A DNA stretch of 23,430 bases from Candidatus Saccharimonadales bacterium (GCA_030150485.1 JASLFZ010000013.1:1-23430), one strand, 5' to 3'; positions 13,333-21,003 are shown, counted from the first letter of the stretch. Numbers and translations are program-made. The notes: generated by a model not told the origin, from the letters alone.

Positions 13333-13422
13333 CTAGCTATTTACCAACACAAATCTCTTCCCGTCCGGGCGCAGAGGGGTGTGCCAATGAAGAGAAACGG
13401 ATTGTGCGGTAGCAATAAACAT
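13333..13422 (-). CDS. Possible 29-residue small protein
   Basis: An ATG at 13422 opens 29 codons ending in TAG at 13335-13333. The peptide starts MFIATAQSV and ends RPDGKRFVLVNS, with a His/Trp-containing middle. It lies between a possible minus-strand promoter (13433-13460) and the strong terminator at 13281, with its start 10-11 nt below the -10. There is no Shine-Dalgarno of note. The transcript may equally be a small regulatory RNA. Confidence 0.25.
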   Translation of the reverse strand: MFIATAQSVSLHWHTPLRPDGKRFVLVNS

Positions 13423-13432
13423 TACCCGTCAC

Positions 13433-13460
13433 GTTATCATACTGGATGAGCTTGGGTCAA
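13433..13460 (-). promoter_or_regulatory. Possible minus-strand promoter of the small unit 13281-13430
   Basis: TTGACC (13460-13455), a 16-nt spacer and GATAAC (13438-13433). It is divergent from the promoter of the gene at 13484. It is supported mainly by the downstream terminator. Confidence 0.35.
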
Positions 13461-13470
13461 GCGGAGGTGG

Positions 13471-13476
13471 TATCAT
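13471..13476 (+). promoter_or_regulatory. -10 element of the DsbA-like gene
   Basis: TATCAT ends 7 nt before the ATG at 13484. No clear -35. Confidence 0.5.
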
Positions 13477-13483
13477 TACTTTA

Positions 13484-14323
13484 ATGAGTAAAGTTACTGT
13501 TCGCGTATTCACCGACCCGACCTGCCCGTGGGCGTACTCGGCCGAGCCAACACGCTGGCGGCTCAACTGGCTGTATGGCGATCAGCTGAGCTGGGAGACC
13601 GTGATGATCGTGCTGAGCGGCTATCAAGCTGAAACGAGCAGCATTACGCCGGAACAGATAGCACATTACTTTGGGATTCTACGCGAGCGCTTTGGTATGC
13701 CGATTGATGATAGTGTGCGGCCGCGTCTGGCGCAATCAATTGAGGCCTGTCGCATGGTGGTCGCCGTGCGACGCAAGGCTCCAGAAGTGGTTGATGCATT
13801 TCTGCGCCAGCTTCGCATTGCAAACATGAGCGGCAAGCTGATGGACGAGCAAGGCGTGCTAGATGAGGCCGCGACGCAGGCTGGCCTTAAGGCTGCCGAT
13901 GTTGCCACCTGGGCGCAAGAAGACGCTACCGAAACTGAACTGAATCGCGACGCCGAAGCCGCCCGCACGCCAACGAAGGTGGGCATGGCATTTCGGCATA
14001 AACTGTCCGAAACCTCGACTGGGCGCATGCGCTACTCAGCGCCCTCGTACCAGTTTATACAAGCCGAAAAAGTTGATTTTGAGCTGCCCGGCTTTTGGCC
14101 GGTCGAGGCTTCCGAGGCGGCGCTTGGCAACTTTAACCCCGACATCTCCCGCCGGCCGGATCCGGAGTCTGCCAAAGAAGTGCTGGCATGGGCCAAAACC
14201 CCTCTCGCCACGATCGAGGTGGCGCGAGTATGCAATAAAGAAGCGGACGAAGTGAGAGCGGAGCTCAAGGACGTCGCTGAGTTCACGCCGGTTGGCCAAG
14301 ATGGTTTCTGGTCGCTTAGGTAA
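13484..14323 (+). CDS. DsbA-family (FrnE/HCCA isomerase-like) thioredoxin-fold protein with single active-site Cys
   Basis: 279 residues. The N-terminal strand and active site VRVFTDPTCPWAYSAEP match the DsbA-like group that includes FrnE and 2-hydroxychromene-2-carboxylate isomerase, with the usual CPWC reduced to CPWA. A long helical insertion follows, with RLAQSIEACRMVVAVRRKAPEVVDAFLRQLRIANMSGK, the typical segment in which the peptide chain returns to the thioredoxin fold. The C-terminal region (about 200-279) adds a winged-helix-like stretch (AKTPLATIEVARVCNKEADEV). No signal peptide is present, so it is cytoplasmic. The single Cys argues for a glutathione-type or mono-thiol reaction, or non-redox use, rather than disulfide oxidation. 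Confidence 0.8.
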   Translation: MSKVTVRVFTDPTCPWAYSAEPTRWRLNWLYGDQLSWETVMIVLSGYQAETSSITPEQIAHYFGILRERFGMPIDDSVRPRLAQSIEACRMVVAVRRKAPEVVDAFLRQLRIANMSGKLMDEQGVLDEAATQAGLKAADVATWAQEDATETELNRDAEAARTPTKVGMAFRHKLSETSTGRMRYSAPSYQFIQAEKVDFELPGFWPVEASEAALGNFNPDISRRPDPESAKEVLAWAKTPLATIEVARVCNKEADEVRAELKDVAEFTPVGQDGFWSLR

Positions 14324-14350
14324 CGGCTACCCACCAATACGAGAACAACG

Positions 14351-14356
14351 TACACT
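14351..14356 (+). promoter_or_regulatory. -10-like element of the PPC-domain gene
   Basis: TACACT ends 6 nt before the ATG at 14363. Confidence 0.45.
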
Positions 14357-14362
14357 AGGGGC

Positions 14363-14770
14363 ATGAAAACTATTGCCATACGGCTGCTTGATGGGCAGGA
14401 CTTGCTCGCAGAAATTGCCACTATTGCCACTCGGAATAGTATTAAGGCCGGGGTGGTGCTTTCGGCCGTAGGTAGCTTGCGACAGTCGGCTATTCGGGTT
14501 CCGGTGCTAGACGGGCAGCTTAAGTTGATCCATCCCGAAAATGTCGAAATTGATTCCCTGCAAGGAACGGTTTCCAAGGATGGGCTGCATCTTCACGTTA
14601 CCGTATCGGACGTCGAGGGGAGGGCGTGGGGCGGCCATTTAAAAGAAGGCTGCATCGTACGGACGACCTGCGAGCTGGTAGTTGGCATTATTGACGGAAA
14701 ATCGTTTCGGCGCGAAATGGATGAGGATACGGGATTCAAAGAGCTGGTAATAGATCAGGAGGTGGAATGA
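14363..14770 (+). CDS. PPC/DUF296 domain protein
   Basis: 135 residues, the whole length being one PPC (plant and prokaryote conserved, DUF296) domain. Diagnostic parts are VVLSAVGSLRQSAIR, GLHLHVTVSDVEGRAWGGHL with the conserved His residues (His-x-His and the Gly-Gly-His), and CIVRTTCELVVG. Bacterial members form trimers and some are thought to bind metal or nucleic acid; no reaction is established. The stop overlaps the next start as ATGA, so the two proteins are made together. Confidence 0.88.
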   Translation: MKTIAIRLLDGQDLLAEIATIATRNSIKAGVVLSAVGSLRQSAIRVPVLDGQLKLIHPENVEIDSLQGTVSKDGLHLHVTVSDVEGRAWGGHLKEGCIVRTTCELVVGIIDGKSFRREMDEDTGFKELVIDQEVE

Positions 14771-15333
14771 AGCCTTCAAAGACAGTCCTTTTTATTCCAG
14801 GTTTTGGTGAGGAGCTCGGTAGTCGTGACTATCCGGCACTGCTCAAGATATATGAGCAGGCGGGTTATGTCGTTCGTTTCGTGCCACTCAAATGGTCGCG
14901 GACCACAATTGATCGTTGGGTGGAAGAGTTTAACCAGGTATACGCGGAGTACCAGCCTAGCGAGACGATTTTGGCCGGATTTTCCTTTGGCGCTGTTACG
15001 GCCTTTATGGCTGCGAGCGAACGCGTGCCTTCGCAGCTCTGGCTTTACTCATTGTCACCTTATTTTAAGGGGGATAGGCCAAAGAAATCCTGGGTCAGCT
15101 TTATTGGCTCACGGAGAGTAAGAACGTTTGCAGCAATAGATTTTGACAGTCGGGCAAACCAAATTACCTGTGGAGCTAAGGTTTTTTACGGAGATCTGGA
15201 GGGCGAGATACTGGCAAGTCGAGCAAGCGCGGCGGTTGGCGCGCTGCCCAAGGGCCAGCTTATAAAGGTTTTAGGGGCAGGTCATGATGCAACGCACCCA
15301 AATTACTTGGCTGCAATACAGCAAAGCGTCTAG
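14767..15333 (+). CDS. Alpha/beta-hydrolase-like protein
   Basis: 188 residues. The N-terminal strand VLFIPGFGEELGSRDY provides the oxyanion region, and ILAGFSFGAVTAF contains the nucleophile elbow G-x-S-x-G with Ser73. A C-terminal GAGHDATHP gives a candidate catalytic His, with an acidic residue in the VFYGDLEGE strand as third member. It is short for the fold, like RBBP9 or YdeN-type minimal hydrolases. AGGAGG (14757-14762) lies 4 nt before the ATG inside the preceding gene, and the ATGA overlap shows translational coupling with the PPC protein. Confidence 0.8.
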   Translation: MKPSKTVLFIPGFGEELGSRDYPALLKIYEQAGYVVRFVPLKWSRTTIDRWVEEFNQVYAEYQPSETILAGFSFGAVTAFMAASERVPSQLWLYSLSPYFKGDRPKKSWVSFIGSRRVRTFAAIDFDSRANQITCGAKVFYGDLEGEILASRASAAVGALPKGQLIKVLGAGHDATHPNYLAAIQQSV

Positions 15334-15340
15334 ACTTTAG

Positions 15341-15356
15341 AAAAGACATATCTTTT
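15341..15356. repeat. Small inverted repeat between units
   Basis: AAAAGA, loop CATA, TCTTTT: a perfect 6-bp stem 7 nt after the hydrolase stop codon, overlapping TTGACT (15355-15360). It could be a weak terminator or an operator of the following YCII gene. Confidence 0.35.
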
Positions 15357-15413
15357 GACTAGCTAAGCATGATAATACTAGTGATGTAAGTTAACGCGCA
15401 GGGAGAACAAGTA

Positions 15414-15752
15414 ATGGCAAAATTTATGGTTTTATATAACTCGACGACAACAGCTACCGAGCTCATGGCAAGCGCCACACCTGAGCAGATGAAGGCTGGC
15501 ATGGATGAGTGGATACAGTGGCGGGATGAGGTTAGCAAGACGGCGCAGTTCGACTTTGGTATGCCGTTGCAGGCGGTGAGTCGTGTGACGCCCGACGGTG
15601 TAACGGAGAGTGATAATCCGGCTTCGGGCTACTCAATTATGGAAGGGGAGTCGAAAGAGACCATTGCTGAACTTTTACGCACGCATCCGCACCTAAAACG
15701 AGATGGCGCCACGATTGATGTCTTTGAAATGATATCAATGCCAGGAATGTAG
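15414..15752 (+). CDS. YCII-related protein
   Basis: 112 residues. The N-terminal strand KFMVLYNST is followed by helices SATPEQMKAGMDEWIQWRDEV, in which WIQW(R/K)xE is frequent in YCII/DGPF proteins. A core strand VTESDNPASGYSIMEGESKETIAELLRTHPHL comes next and a last strand TIDVFEMISMPG ends it. The fold is ferredoxin-like; the reaction is not known. A GGGAG Shine-Dalgarno lies at about 15401-15405. It resembles the YCII-type product at 2569 in design but not closely in sequence. Confidence 0.82.
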   Translation: MAKFMVLYNSTTTATELMASATPEQMKAGMDEWIQWRDEVSKTAQFDFGMPLQAVSRVTPDGVTESDNPASGYSIMEGESKETIAELLRTHPHLKRDGATIDVFEMISMPGM

Positions 15753-15766
15753 CTCTCGGTAGGCCG

Positions 15767-15795
15767 TTGACAGGGGTGGCGAATGTATTTATTCT
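15767..15795 (+). promoter_or_regulatory. Promoter of the surface glycoside hydrolase gene
   Basis: TTGACA (15767-15772), a 17-nt spacer and TATTCT (15790-15795). The predicted leader is about 15 nt, AT-rich and without a Shine-Dalgarno. A small inverted repeat, TAAGC and GCTTA, covers the start point. Confidence 0.7.
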
Positions 15796-15817
15796 AAGCA
15801 TAAGCTTAATAAAATAA

Positions 15818-18340
15818 ATGCCAGGCCAAAACATTTTTAAACGTTCACCAAAATCACACTCTGCTTCGACGATTGGACGCAGCTCAATCGTTTCCCCGGC
15901 CCGCTTTAGCTGGCGACAATATACGGCCGTCGTGGTCGGGCTGTTGTTGCTAGCCGGTGGCATTCTCATATTTGCTTCGAGCTCGCCGACGTTATATAAC
16001 GGTAAGATTATCGGGATAGTTAGTAGCGATCAGGATTTTCTGAATCCTCCCGCGCTGACCACCACCCATACCAACACGCTGCACCAGCTTGGTGTGAATG
16101 GCGAGCGCGGCGATATCGAGCTGAACCTTACAAACGATAGTAGTGGTAATTTAGTTTCGGCGGCTTTTGCAAATCCGCTTGGTGATGGCTCAACTGGGGC
16201 GTGGCTGAACGAAATGACCGCCGCCCACATCGTCCCCATGCCGCTGCTTAATACGTACCAGTATGTTGAGACGCCGGCGAATCAAAGTATTTACCAACAT
16301 CCTCAGATTTGGGCTACGGCGGTACTTAACTGGTGTAAGCAATATTGCGCGGGTGGTAGTTTTTGGCAGGGGAACACCGTTGGTGACGCCTCGTATGCGC
16401 CCCAAATGCTGGAGCTTTTGAACGAGCCCTACGGAAACTTCTTCCGCGATGGAGCCAACAATCCGACGGCGTTTGCTAACCTGCCCAGTTGGTACGCGGG
16501 CATGCTTAAGGCGACTCACTCGGATCTCGCCAGCAATGGGTTCGGCGCGATCGGTATTACCGCCGCTGCCAATGACAACCACAACAGCTTTCCAAATTGG
16601 GATGACGACCTCCAAGCAGACGGAGCTTTCAGCAGTGTGCAGGGTGTGGTGGTGCACCCGTACGGTCCTTTCACCACTGCCCAGCTCAACGGGACTAACA
16701 CCTCGGGGTGGGGCCAGGTCTGGTTTGTGCATGACTACCTGGTAAACCATGGTGAGTCGGCCAACGCCAACATTTACGCGACCGAGGTAGGCTATTGCGA
16801 CAGTACAAGCGATGCGCTCAACCACACTACGCTACCCAACTGTTCGGGTGGGACCTTTAGCGACACCACTAAGGACCAAAACATCCAAACCATTATTGAC
16901 CAGGTGGCGACGGTGCCTTGGATCAAGGGCCTGTGGTACTTTAATCTGCGGCCCTACGGTAATGATTGCGACCAAACCAACTCCCAAGGCCAGTGCACGC
17001 ACTACATCTACAACACGTATGGTTTATATGGTGCGCAAAGCACCACCCCAACGCCGGCGTGGTCGGCCTTTAGCCAGGAGGCGAATAAGGTGGAGGCGGC
17101 CAACGCGTCTGAGTTTAGCCTTGGCACTGGCTCAAGCGGCGGCGCAGGAGGTGGCACAAGTGGGGGAGGCGGCAGCGGTGGCGGAACCACTCCTACCCCG
17201 CCCACGGTTTCGCTCAGTGCTCCTGCGAGCGGCGCAAGCCTTTCAGGCAGCGTGGCACTGGCGGCGAGCGCTACGGATAATGCAGGCATAGCAAATGTGC
17301 AGTTTAAGCTCGATAACACAAACCTTGGTGCACCTGATGCTAGCAACCCCTATAGCTACAGCTGGAACACCGCGACGGTAAGCAATGGCAGCCATACGCT
17401 TACGGCGGTTGCTACCGATACGTCTGGCCTGACCGCAACTGCAGCGGTAGTAACGGTGACGGTAAATAACAGTACAGCTGGCGGAGGCGGAGGAAGTACG
17501 CCTACGACGGTGCAAAGCTTTGCCTGGAGCGCGCCGAATAAAACGCTGACGTGGGCGGCTTATCCGGGGGCGGTATCTTACCGAGTGGCGACGGTTCACA
17601 ATCCTACCACTACCCGCACGCCAACCGATTACACCTACCCGGCTATCACGGGCACCAGCTACGTGCCGGTGGCCATGCCCGGTTCAACGGTTAATTATGG
17701 CATTTTGCCGCTCGATAGCAGCGGCAACGGCCTTAGCGGCGCAAAGTGGGCGACGGAGGTACCGGTGAGCTGGCCGGCGGCCGTAGATACGCAAAAGCCG
17801 TCCGCTCCCACTAACTTGACGGCCTCGGTAGCTTCGAGCTCACAGATTAACCTTGCCTGGAGCGCTGCGACCGATAACGTGGGAGTGGTTGGCTACCGCA
17901 TTTACCGTAACAACTCCTCCACGCCTATTGCTACATCGACCTCAACGACCTTCGGGGATAGCGGCCTTAGCGCCAGCACCCCCTATAGCTACAGCGTGGT
18001 GGCGTACGATGCCGCCGGCAATCTGAGCGCACCGGCCAGCGTTCAAGCGGTCACCGCACCGAAATCGGCCACCGTGACGCTTAAAGGCACCGTAACCAAT
18101 AGTAAGACTCACGTCGCAGTGGCCGGGGCTTACATTCATACCGGTACGAGTGGCATCGGTCCCAATGCTGGGGCGGCGACCGCCCACACCAACTCGGCGG
18201 GACAGTATATTTTGGTTAACATCACACCCAATCACACCCACAGCTACGGCATCAGTAAAACTGGCTACAGAAGCCAAGAGTATCGCGCCACTTATTCAGC
18301 CGGAACCATATTTAAGAACTTTGCCCTCGCCCCCCACTAA
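15818..18340 (+). CDS. Membrane-anchored clan-A-type glycoside hydrolase with Ig, FN3 and carboxypeptidase-regulatory modules
   Basis: 840 residues. A basic N-terminus and one hydrophobic helix (about 35-55) anchor the protein facing outwards. A (beta/alpha)8-like catalytic region spans about 60-430: LELLNEPYG carries Glu203 as the likely acid/base, and YATEVGYC carries Glu323 as the likely nucleophile, the strand-4 and strand-7 pattern of clan GH-A. A Gly-rich linker (about 437-458) leads to a Big_9-like Ig domain (about 460-550). A beta domain (about 560-650), a fibronectin type III domain (about 659-745) and a CarboxypepD_reg-like domain (about 750-840) follow. It probably trims polysaccharide on a host or neighbour surface; the substrate and GH family number cannot be fixed by eye. 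Confidence 0.8.
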   Translation: MPGQNIFKRSPKSHSASTIGRSSIVSPARFSWRQYTAVVVGLLLLAGGILIFASSSPTLYNGKIIGIVSSDQDFLNPPALTTTHTNTLHQLGVNGERGDIELNLTNDSSGNLVSAAFANPLGDGSTGAWLNEMTAAHIVPMPLLNTYQYVETPANQSIYQHPQIWATAVLNWCKQYCAGGSFWQGNTVGDASYAPQMLELLNEPYGNFFRDGANNPTAFANLPSWYAGMLKATHSDLASNGFGAIGITAAANDNHNSFPNWDDDLQADGAFSSVQGVVVHPYGPFTTAQLNGTNTSGWGQVWFVHDYLVNHGESANANIYATEVGYCDSTSDALNHTTLPNCSGGTFSDTTKDQNIQTIIDQVATVPWIKGLWYFNLRPYGNDCDQTNSQGQCTHYIYNTYGLYGAQSTTPTPAWSAFSQEANKVEAANASEFSLGTGSSGGAGGGTSGGGGSGGGTTPTPPTVSLSAPASGASLSGSVALAASATDNAGIANVQFKLDNTNLGAPDASNPYSYSWNTATVSNGSHTLTAVATDTSGLTATAAVVTVTVNNSTAGGGGGSTPTTVQSFAWSAPNKTLTWAAYPGAVSYRVATVHNPTTTRTPTDYTYPAITGTSYVPVAMPGSTVNYGILPLDSSGNGLSGAKWATEVPVSWPAAVDTQKPSAPTNLTASVASSSQINLAWSAATDNVGVVGYRIYRNNSSTPIATSTSTTFGDSGLSASTPYSYSVVAYDAAGNLSAPASVQAVTAPKSATVTLKGTVTNSKTHVAVAGAYIHTGTSGIGPNAGAATAHTNSAGQYILVNITPNHTHSYGISKTGYRSQEYRATYSAGTIFKNFALAPH

Positions 18341-18354
18341 GCACAAGGAACGAT

Positions 18355-18789
18355 ATGCCACACCAGGAACCCACCACCTTCCCTAGCTCTAAAAGCCCCG
18401 TCGCGGCCTTAGCCGTCGCGGCACTTCTGATGATTGGGGTGGGAGGCGTCTACCTGATTGTCCGATCGCACCAAGCCCACAAAACCCCGGCGGCGAGTAG
18501 CTCGGTGACTGTTGCCCCGGCAGCCGTCAGTATTACTAAAACTGGTTTTGTGCCAGCGACTATTTCCGTGAAGGCCGGCCAGGCCGTAATTTGGACCAAC
18601 ACTGATACCGCGCCCCACAGCATTGCTGCCGGATCACCGGTCGGGGGCACAGGGCTGGCCAACCTTGGTTCCGGTCAGGGCCTTTCTCAAAATGATACCT
18701 ATAGTTACATCTTTGATAAGGCGGGCACGTACGCCTATCACGATGGCACCAGCCAGTCCGGTTTTAGCGGCACGGTGGTGGTGAAGTAG
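18355..18789 (+). CDS. Membrane-anchored cupredoxin-like protein lacking the type 1 copper Cys and Met
   Basis: 144 residues. A transmembrane helix (about 15-37) anchors a Ser/Ala linker and a plastocyanin-like beta sandwich: ISVKAGQAVIWTNTDTAPHSI and TYSYIFDKAGTYAYHDGTSQSGFSGTVVVK. His88 is where the first copper ligand belongs. In the usual C-terminal loop YxCxxHxxM the sequence is YHDGTSQSGFSG, so Cys, the second His and Met are absent; only His129 remains nearby. AAGGA (18345-18349) precedes the ATG by 5 nt and the gene starts 14 nt after the hydrolase stop, so the two are cotranscribed. Confidence 0.82.
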   Translation: MPHQEPTTFPSSKSPVAALAVAALLMIGVGGVYLIVRSHQAHKTPAASSSVTVAPAAVSITKTGFVPATISVKAGQAVIWTNTDTAPHSIAAGSPVGGTGLANLGSGQGLSQNDTYSYIFDKAGTYAYHDGTSQSGFSGTVVVK

Positions 18790-18873
18790 GCGTTGCGCTA
18801 ACGACCTCGACTCTCGCAAGTATTTTTACAGCGCGACCACTCACGGTATTCTCAGAACATTCTCAATTTTGTT

Positions 18874-18882
18874 TGTTATGCT
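18874..18882 (+). promoter_or_regulatory. Extended -10 promoter of the flavin module
   Basis: TGT-TATGCT (18874-18882). It predicts a leader of about 17 nt with AAGAGG (18896-18901) before the ATG at 18907. Two ATTCTCA direct repeats lie just upstream (18848-18854 and 18859-18865). Confidence 0.5.
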
Positions 18883-18906
18883 TGGTTCAACGCTTAAGAG
18901 GCTTTT

Positions 18907-19413
18907 ATGAATCAAGACTTTCAAAGACAGGCCAGGATCCGGAGAGCCGCTGCAATACTCGCTATCGTTATTGTGCTCGCTTCCGTTATGGTTATTGATC
19001 ACATAAAGAAGGAGAGTACTTCAACTGTGGCCGTGACGATGCAGCCAGCCACTGCGGCTACGACGCCGACAAGCACGCCTTCTAGTTCGACCTCGAGCAC
19101 GACCAGTACGACCAGCCCCTACAAAGATGGTACCTATGCGGCGCAGAGCCAGTATTCGGTGCCACACAGCTACGAGACTATTAAAGTTACATTGAGCGTT
19201 CAGAACGGCGTTATTACGTCTGCACAGATAGCAAACAGCGAGGGCGATCCGCAGTCGGCCGACTTCCAGGAGGGCTTTGCCTCCGAGTACAAAAGCTATG
19301 TCGTAGGTAAAAGCTTGAGTGGCCTCAGTCTATCCACGGTTTCTGGTGCATCGGACACCACCAGTGGATTTAACCAGGCGCTAAATAGTATTCGTTCGCA
19401 AGCACAAGCCTAA
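18907..19413 (+). CDS. Membrane-anchored FMN-binding domain protein (RnfG/NqrC-like)
   Basis: 168 residues. An N-terminal helix (about 14-32) anchors the protein; a Thr/Ser/Pro linker (about 37-74) precedes an FMN_bind domain. This begins YKDGTYAAQSQYSVPHSYETIKVTLSVQNGVITSAQI and ends STVSGASDTTSGFNQAL. In RnfG and NqrC the S-G-A-T-x-T/S segment is where ApbE attaches FMN to the last Thr or Ser; here SGASDT keeps that residue as Thr151. No ApbE gene is in the window. The stop overlaps the next start (TAATG), so it is translated with the NqrB/RnfD-reductase fusion, its probable electron donor. Confidence 0.85.
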   Translation: MNQDFQRQARIRRAAAILAIVIVLASVMVIDHIKKESTSTVAVTMQPATAATTPTSTPSSSTSSTTSTTSPYKDGTYAAQSQYSVPHSYETIKVTLSVQNGVITSAQIANSEGDPQSADFQEGFASEYKSYVVGKSLSGLSLSTVSGASDTTSGFNQALNSIRSQAQA

Positions 19414-20930
19414 TGACGCGGACTGTGGTCAAATGGGTTGATGACTTCCTCAATACCATAACCATGTATCGTCTGGTGGTGTATGGGCTCGGCCTAATTG
19501 CGGGGATTGCCCTGCTCATGGCCCAGCTGGGGCGGCTTTCCTTTAGCCCTACCAGTATGATCATGTCGGCAGGGGTCATTTTGCTGGCTTGCTACGTGAC
19601 AAACCGACTGTTTGCGGAGCTATGGGAGATCCCTACGAATAGCGAGTCGTGGTTGATAACGGGTCTGATCCTGTTTTTGATTTTGCAGCCGGCGACGCAT
19701 CTCTATCAATACATGGCGCTGTTTTTGGCGGGGGCCATATCGAGCGCTTCCAAGTTCGTTGTTGCCTGGCGCGGCAAACATATCTTTAATCCGGCGGCGC
19801 TCGCGGCTGCCGTTATGAGCTTAACCGCGCTGACCTCAACTTCTTGGTGGGTGGGGAGCGCCGCGTTGTGGCCGTTTACGCTGGCAATTGGCTTGCTGAT
19901 TGTAAGAAAAATAAAACGCTTTAGCCTGATGGCAACCTTCGTGGCGGCAGCCATAGCTTTGCAAATAGTGGTTGATATTTTGGGCGGTCACAGCCTGACG
20001 CAGGATCTCAAAACCGCCCTCATTAGTTCGCCGCTGATATTCCTCGCGACCATCATGCTGACCGAGCCAGCCACCATGCCGCCACGAAAAAATCAGCAGA
20101 TACTTTTTGCCGGCCTAGTTGCACTACTGTATGTACCAAGCTGGCACCTCGGATCCTTTTATATTTACCCAGAGGTTGCACTACTGCTTGGCAATATCTA
20201 TGCCTTTATGGTCTCACCAAAGCTGCGTTTACGGCTGCAGCTCAAGGAGGTGCAAAAGGTATCGAGTCGCGTGTACAACTACGTATTTGAGCCGGATAGG
20301 CGGATGAAGTTTTTGCCGGGGCAGTACATGGAGTGGACGCTGGCAAACGTTCCCTATGATAGCAGAGGCAACCGTAGATCGTTCACGATTGCTTCCTCGC
20401 CAACGGAAGCGGATATTCAAGTTGGTCTAAAATATTACGAGCCATCGAGTGCCTATAAATCAACCTTCAGCCAGCTCCGGCCGGGCGACGTAATCTACGC
20501 CAGCCAGCTGATGGGAAACTTCACGCTTAATGGGAACGAAAGCAAAAAGCTGGCTTTTATTGCTGGCGGTATCGGTATAACGCCGTTTCGAAGCATGATT
20601 AAGTACCTTACCGATATGGGCGCCACCTTTGATATTGTGCTGTTTTATCTGGTTACGGATCCGGAGGAGCTGGCTTACGAGGCAGAGTTTTACGCCGCGC
20701 AAAAGCAGGGTCTGCGTTTTGTACCTATTTCTAATATAGCCGGTCCCCGGGGTAATACGCACGTGGTGCACTTCGACGAAAAGATCGTGGCGCAGGCGCT
20801 CCCGGATTATCATGAGCGCATTTTCTACATATCCGGACCCAACGCCATGGTTGAATCGACTCGGGAACTTTTGGAGCATCTTTCTGTGCCGCCCACAAAC
20901 GTAAAAACGGATCATTTTTCGGGTTACTAG
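19413..20930 (+). CDS. NqrB/RnfD-type membrane domain fused to FAD/NAD(P)-binding ferredoxin-reductase domain
   Basis: 505 residues. The first half (about 1-270) is polytopic, with the NQR2_RnfD_RnfE hallmarks KHIFNPAALAAAV and ATIMLTEPATMPPRKN. The covalent FMN motif of NqrB/RnfD (SGAT) is not present; the nearest match is GGHS. The second half is a ferredoxin-NADP reductase fold: RRSFTIASSP (321-330) binds FAD, GGIGITPFRS (from 385) binds NAD(P), and YISGPNAMV (around 472-480) plus a terminal aromatic complete it. There is no 2Fe-2S domain, unlike NqrF. The layout suggests NAD(P)H oxidation inside the cell and electron transfer across the membrane to the upstream FMN protein. Confidence 0.88.
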   Translation: MTRTVVKWVDDFLNTITMYRLVVYGLGLIAGIALLMAQLGRLSFSPTSMIMSAGVILLACYVTNRLFAELWEIPTNSESWLITGLILFLILQPATHLYQYMALFLAGAISSASKFVVAWRGKHIFNPAALAAAVMSLTALTSTSWWVGSAALWPFTLAIGLLIVRKIKRFSLMATFVAAAIALQIVVDILGGHSLTQDLKTALISSPLIFLATIMLTEPATMPPRKNQQILFAGLVALLYVPSWHLGSFYIYPEVALLLGNIYAFMVSPKLRLRLQLKEVQKVSSRVYNYVFEPDRRMKFLPGQYMEWTLANVPYDSRGNRRSFTIASSPTEADIQVGLKYYEPSSAYKSTFSQLRPGDVIYASQLMGNFTLNGNESKKLAFIAGGIGITPFRSMIKYLTDMGATFDIVLFYLVTDPEELAYEAEFYAAQKQGLRFVPISNIAGPRGNTHVVHFDEKIVAQALPDYHERIFYISGPNAMVESTRELLEHLSVPPTNVKTDHFSGY

Positions 20931-20968
20931 CGTAATAATTCTTTCGGGTAGGAGCAGCTTAAGGCATC

Positions 20969-21003
20969 TGTTACTATAAGACAGTTGAACTCTTATTTAT
21001 GCT
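20969..21003 (+). promoter_or_regulatory. Promoter region of the ABC exporter operon
   Basis: Two possible -10 boxes are present: an extended TGT-TACTAT (20969-20977) and TATGCT (20998-21003). The latter predicts a leader of about 12 nt containing AGGAA (21012-21016). No clear -35 for either. Confidence 0.4.

Noticed and set aside
13044..13412. Plus-strand 122-codon frame inside the structured region
   Set aside because: It runs across the hairpins and the opposing terminator, has no initiation signal and shows non-protein-like composition.
16190..16825. A 211-codon minus-strand open frame
   Set aside because: It mirrors the catalytic region of the glycoside hydrolase and shows arginine/valine-rich composition typical of an antisense shadow.
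18790..18830. Hairpin after the cupredoxin gene (CGTT-GCGCT-AACG)
   Set aside because: Only four pairs, and the T run lies more than 20 nt further on, so it is not a credible terminator.
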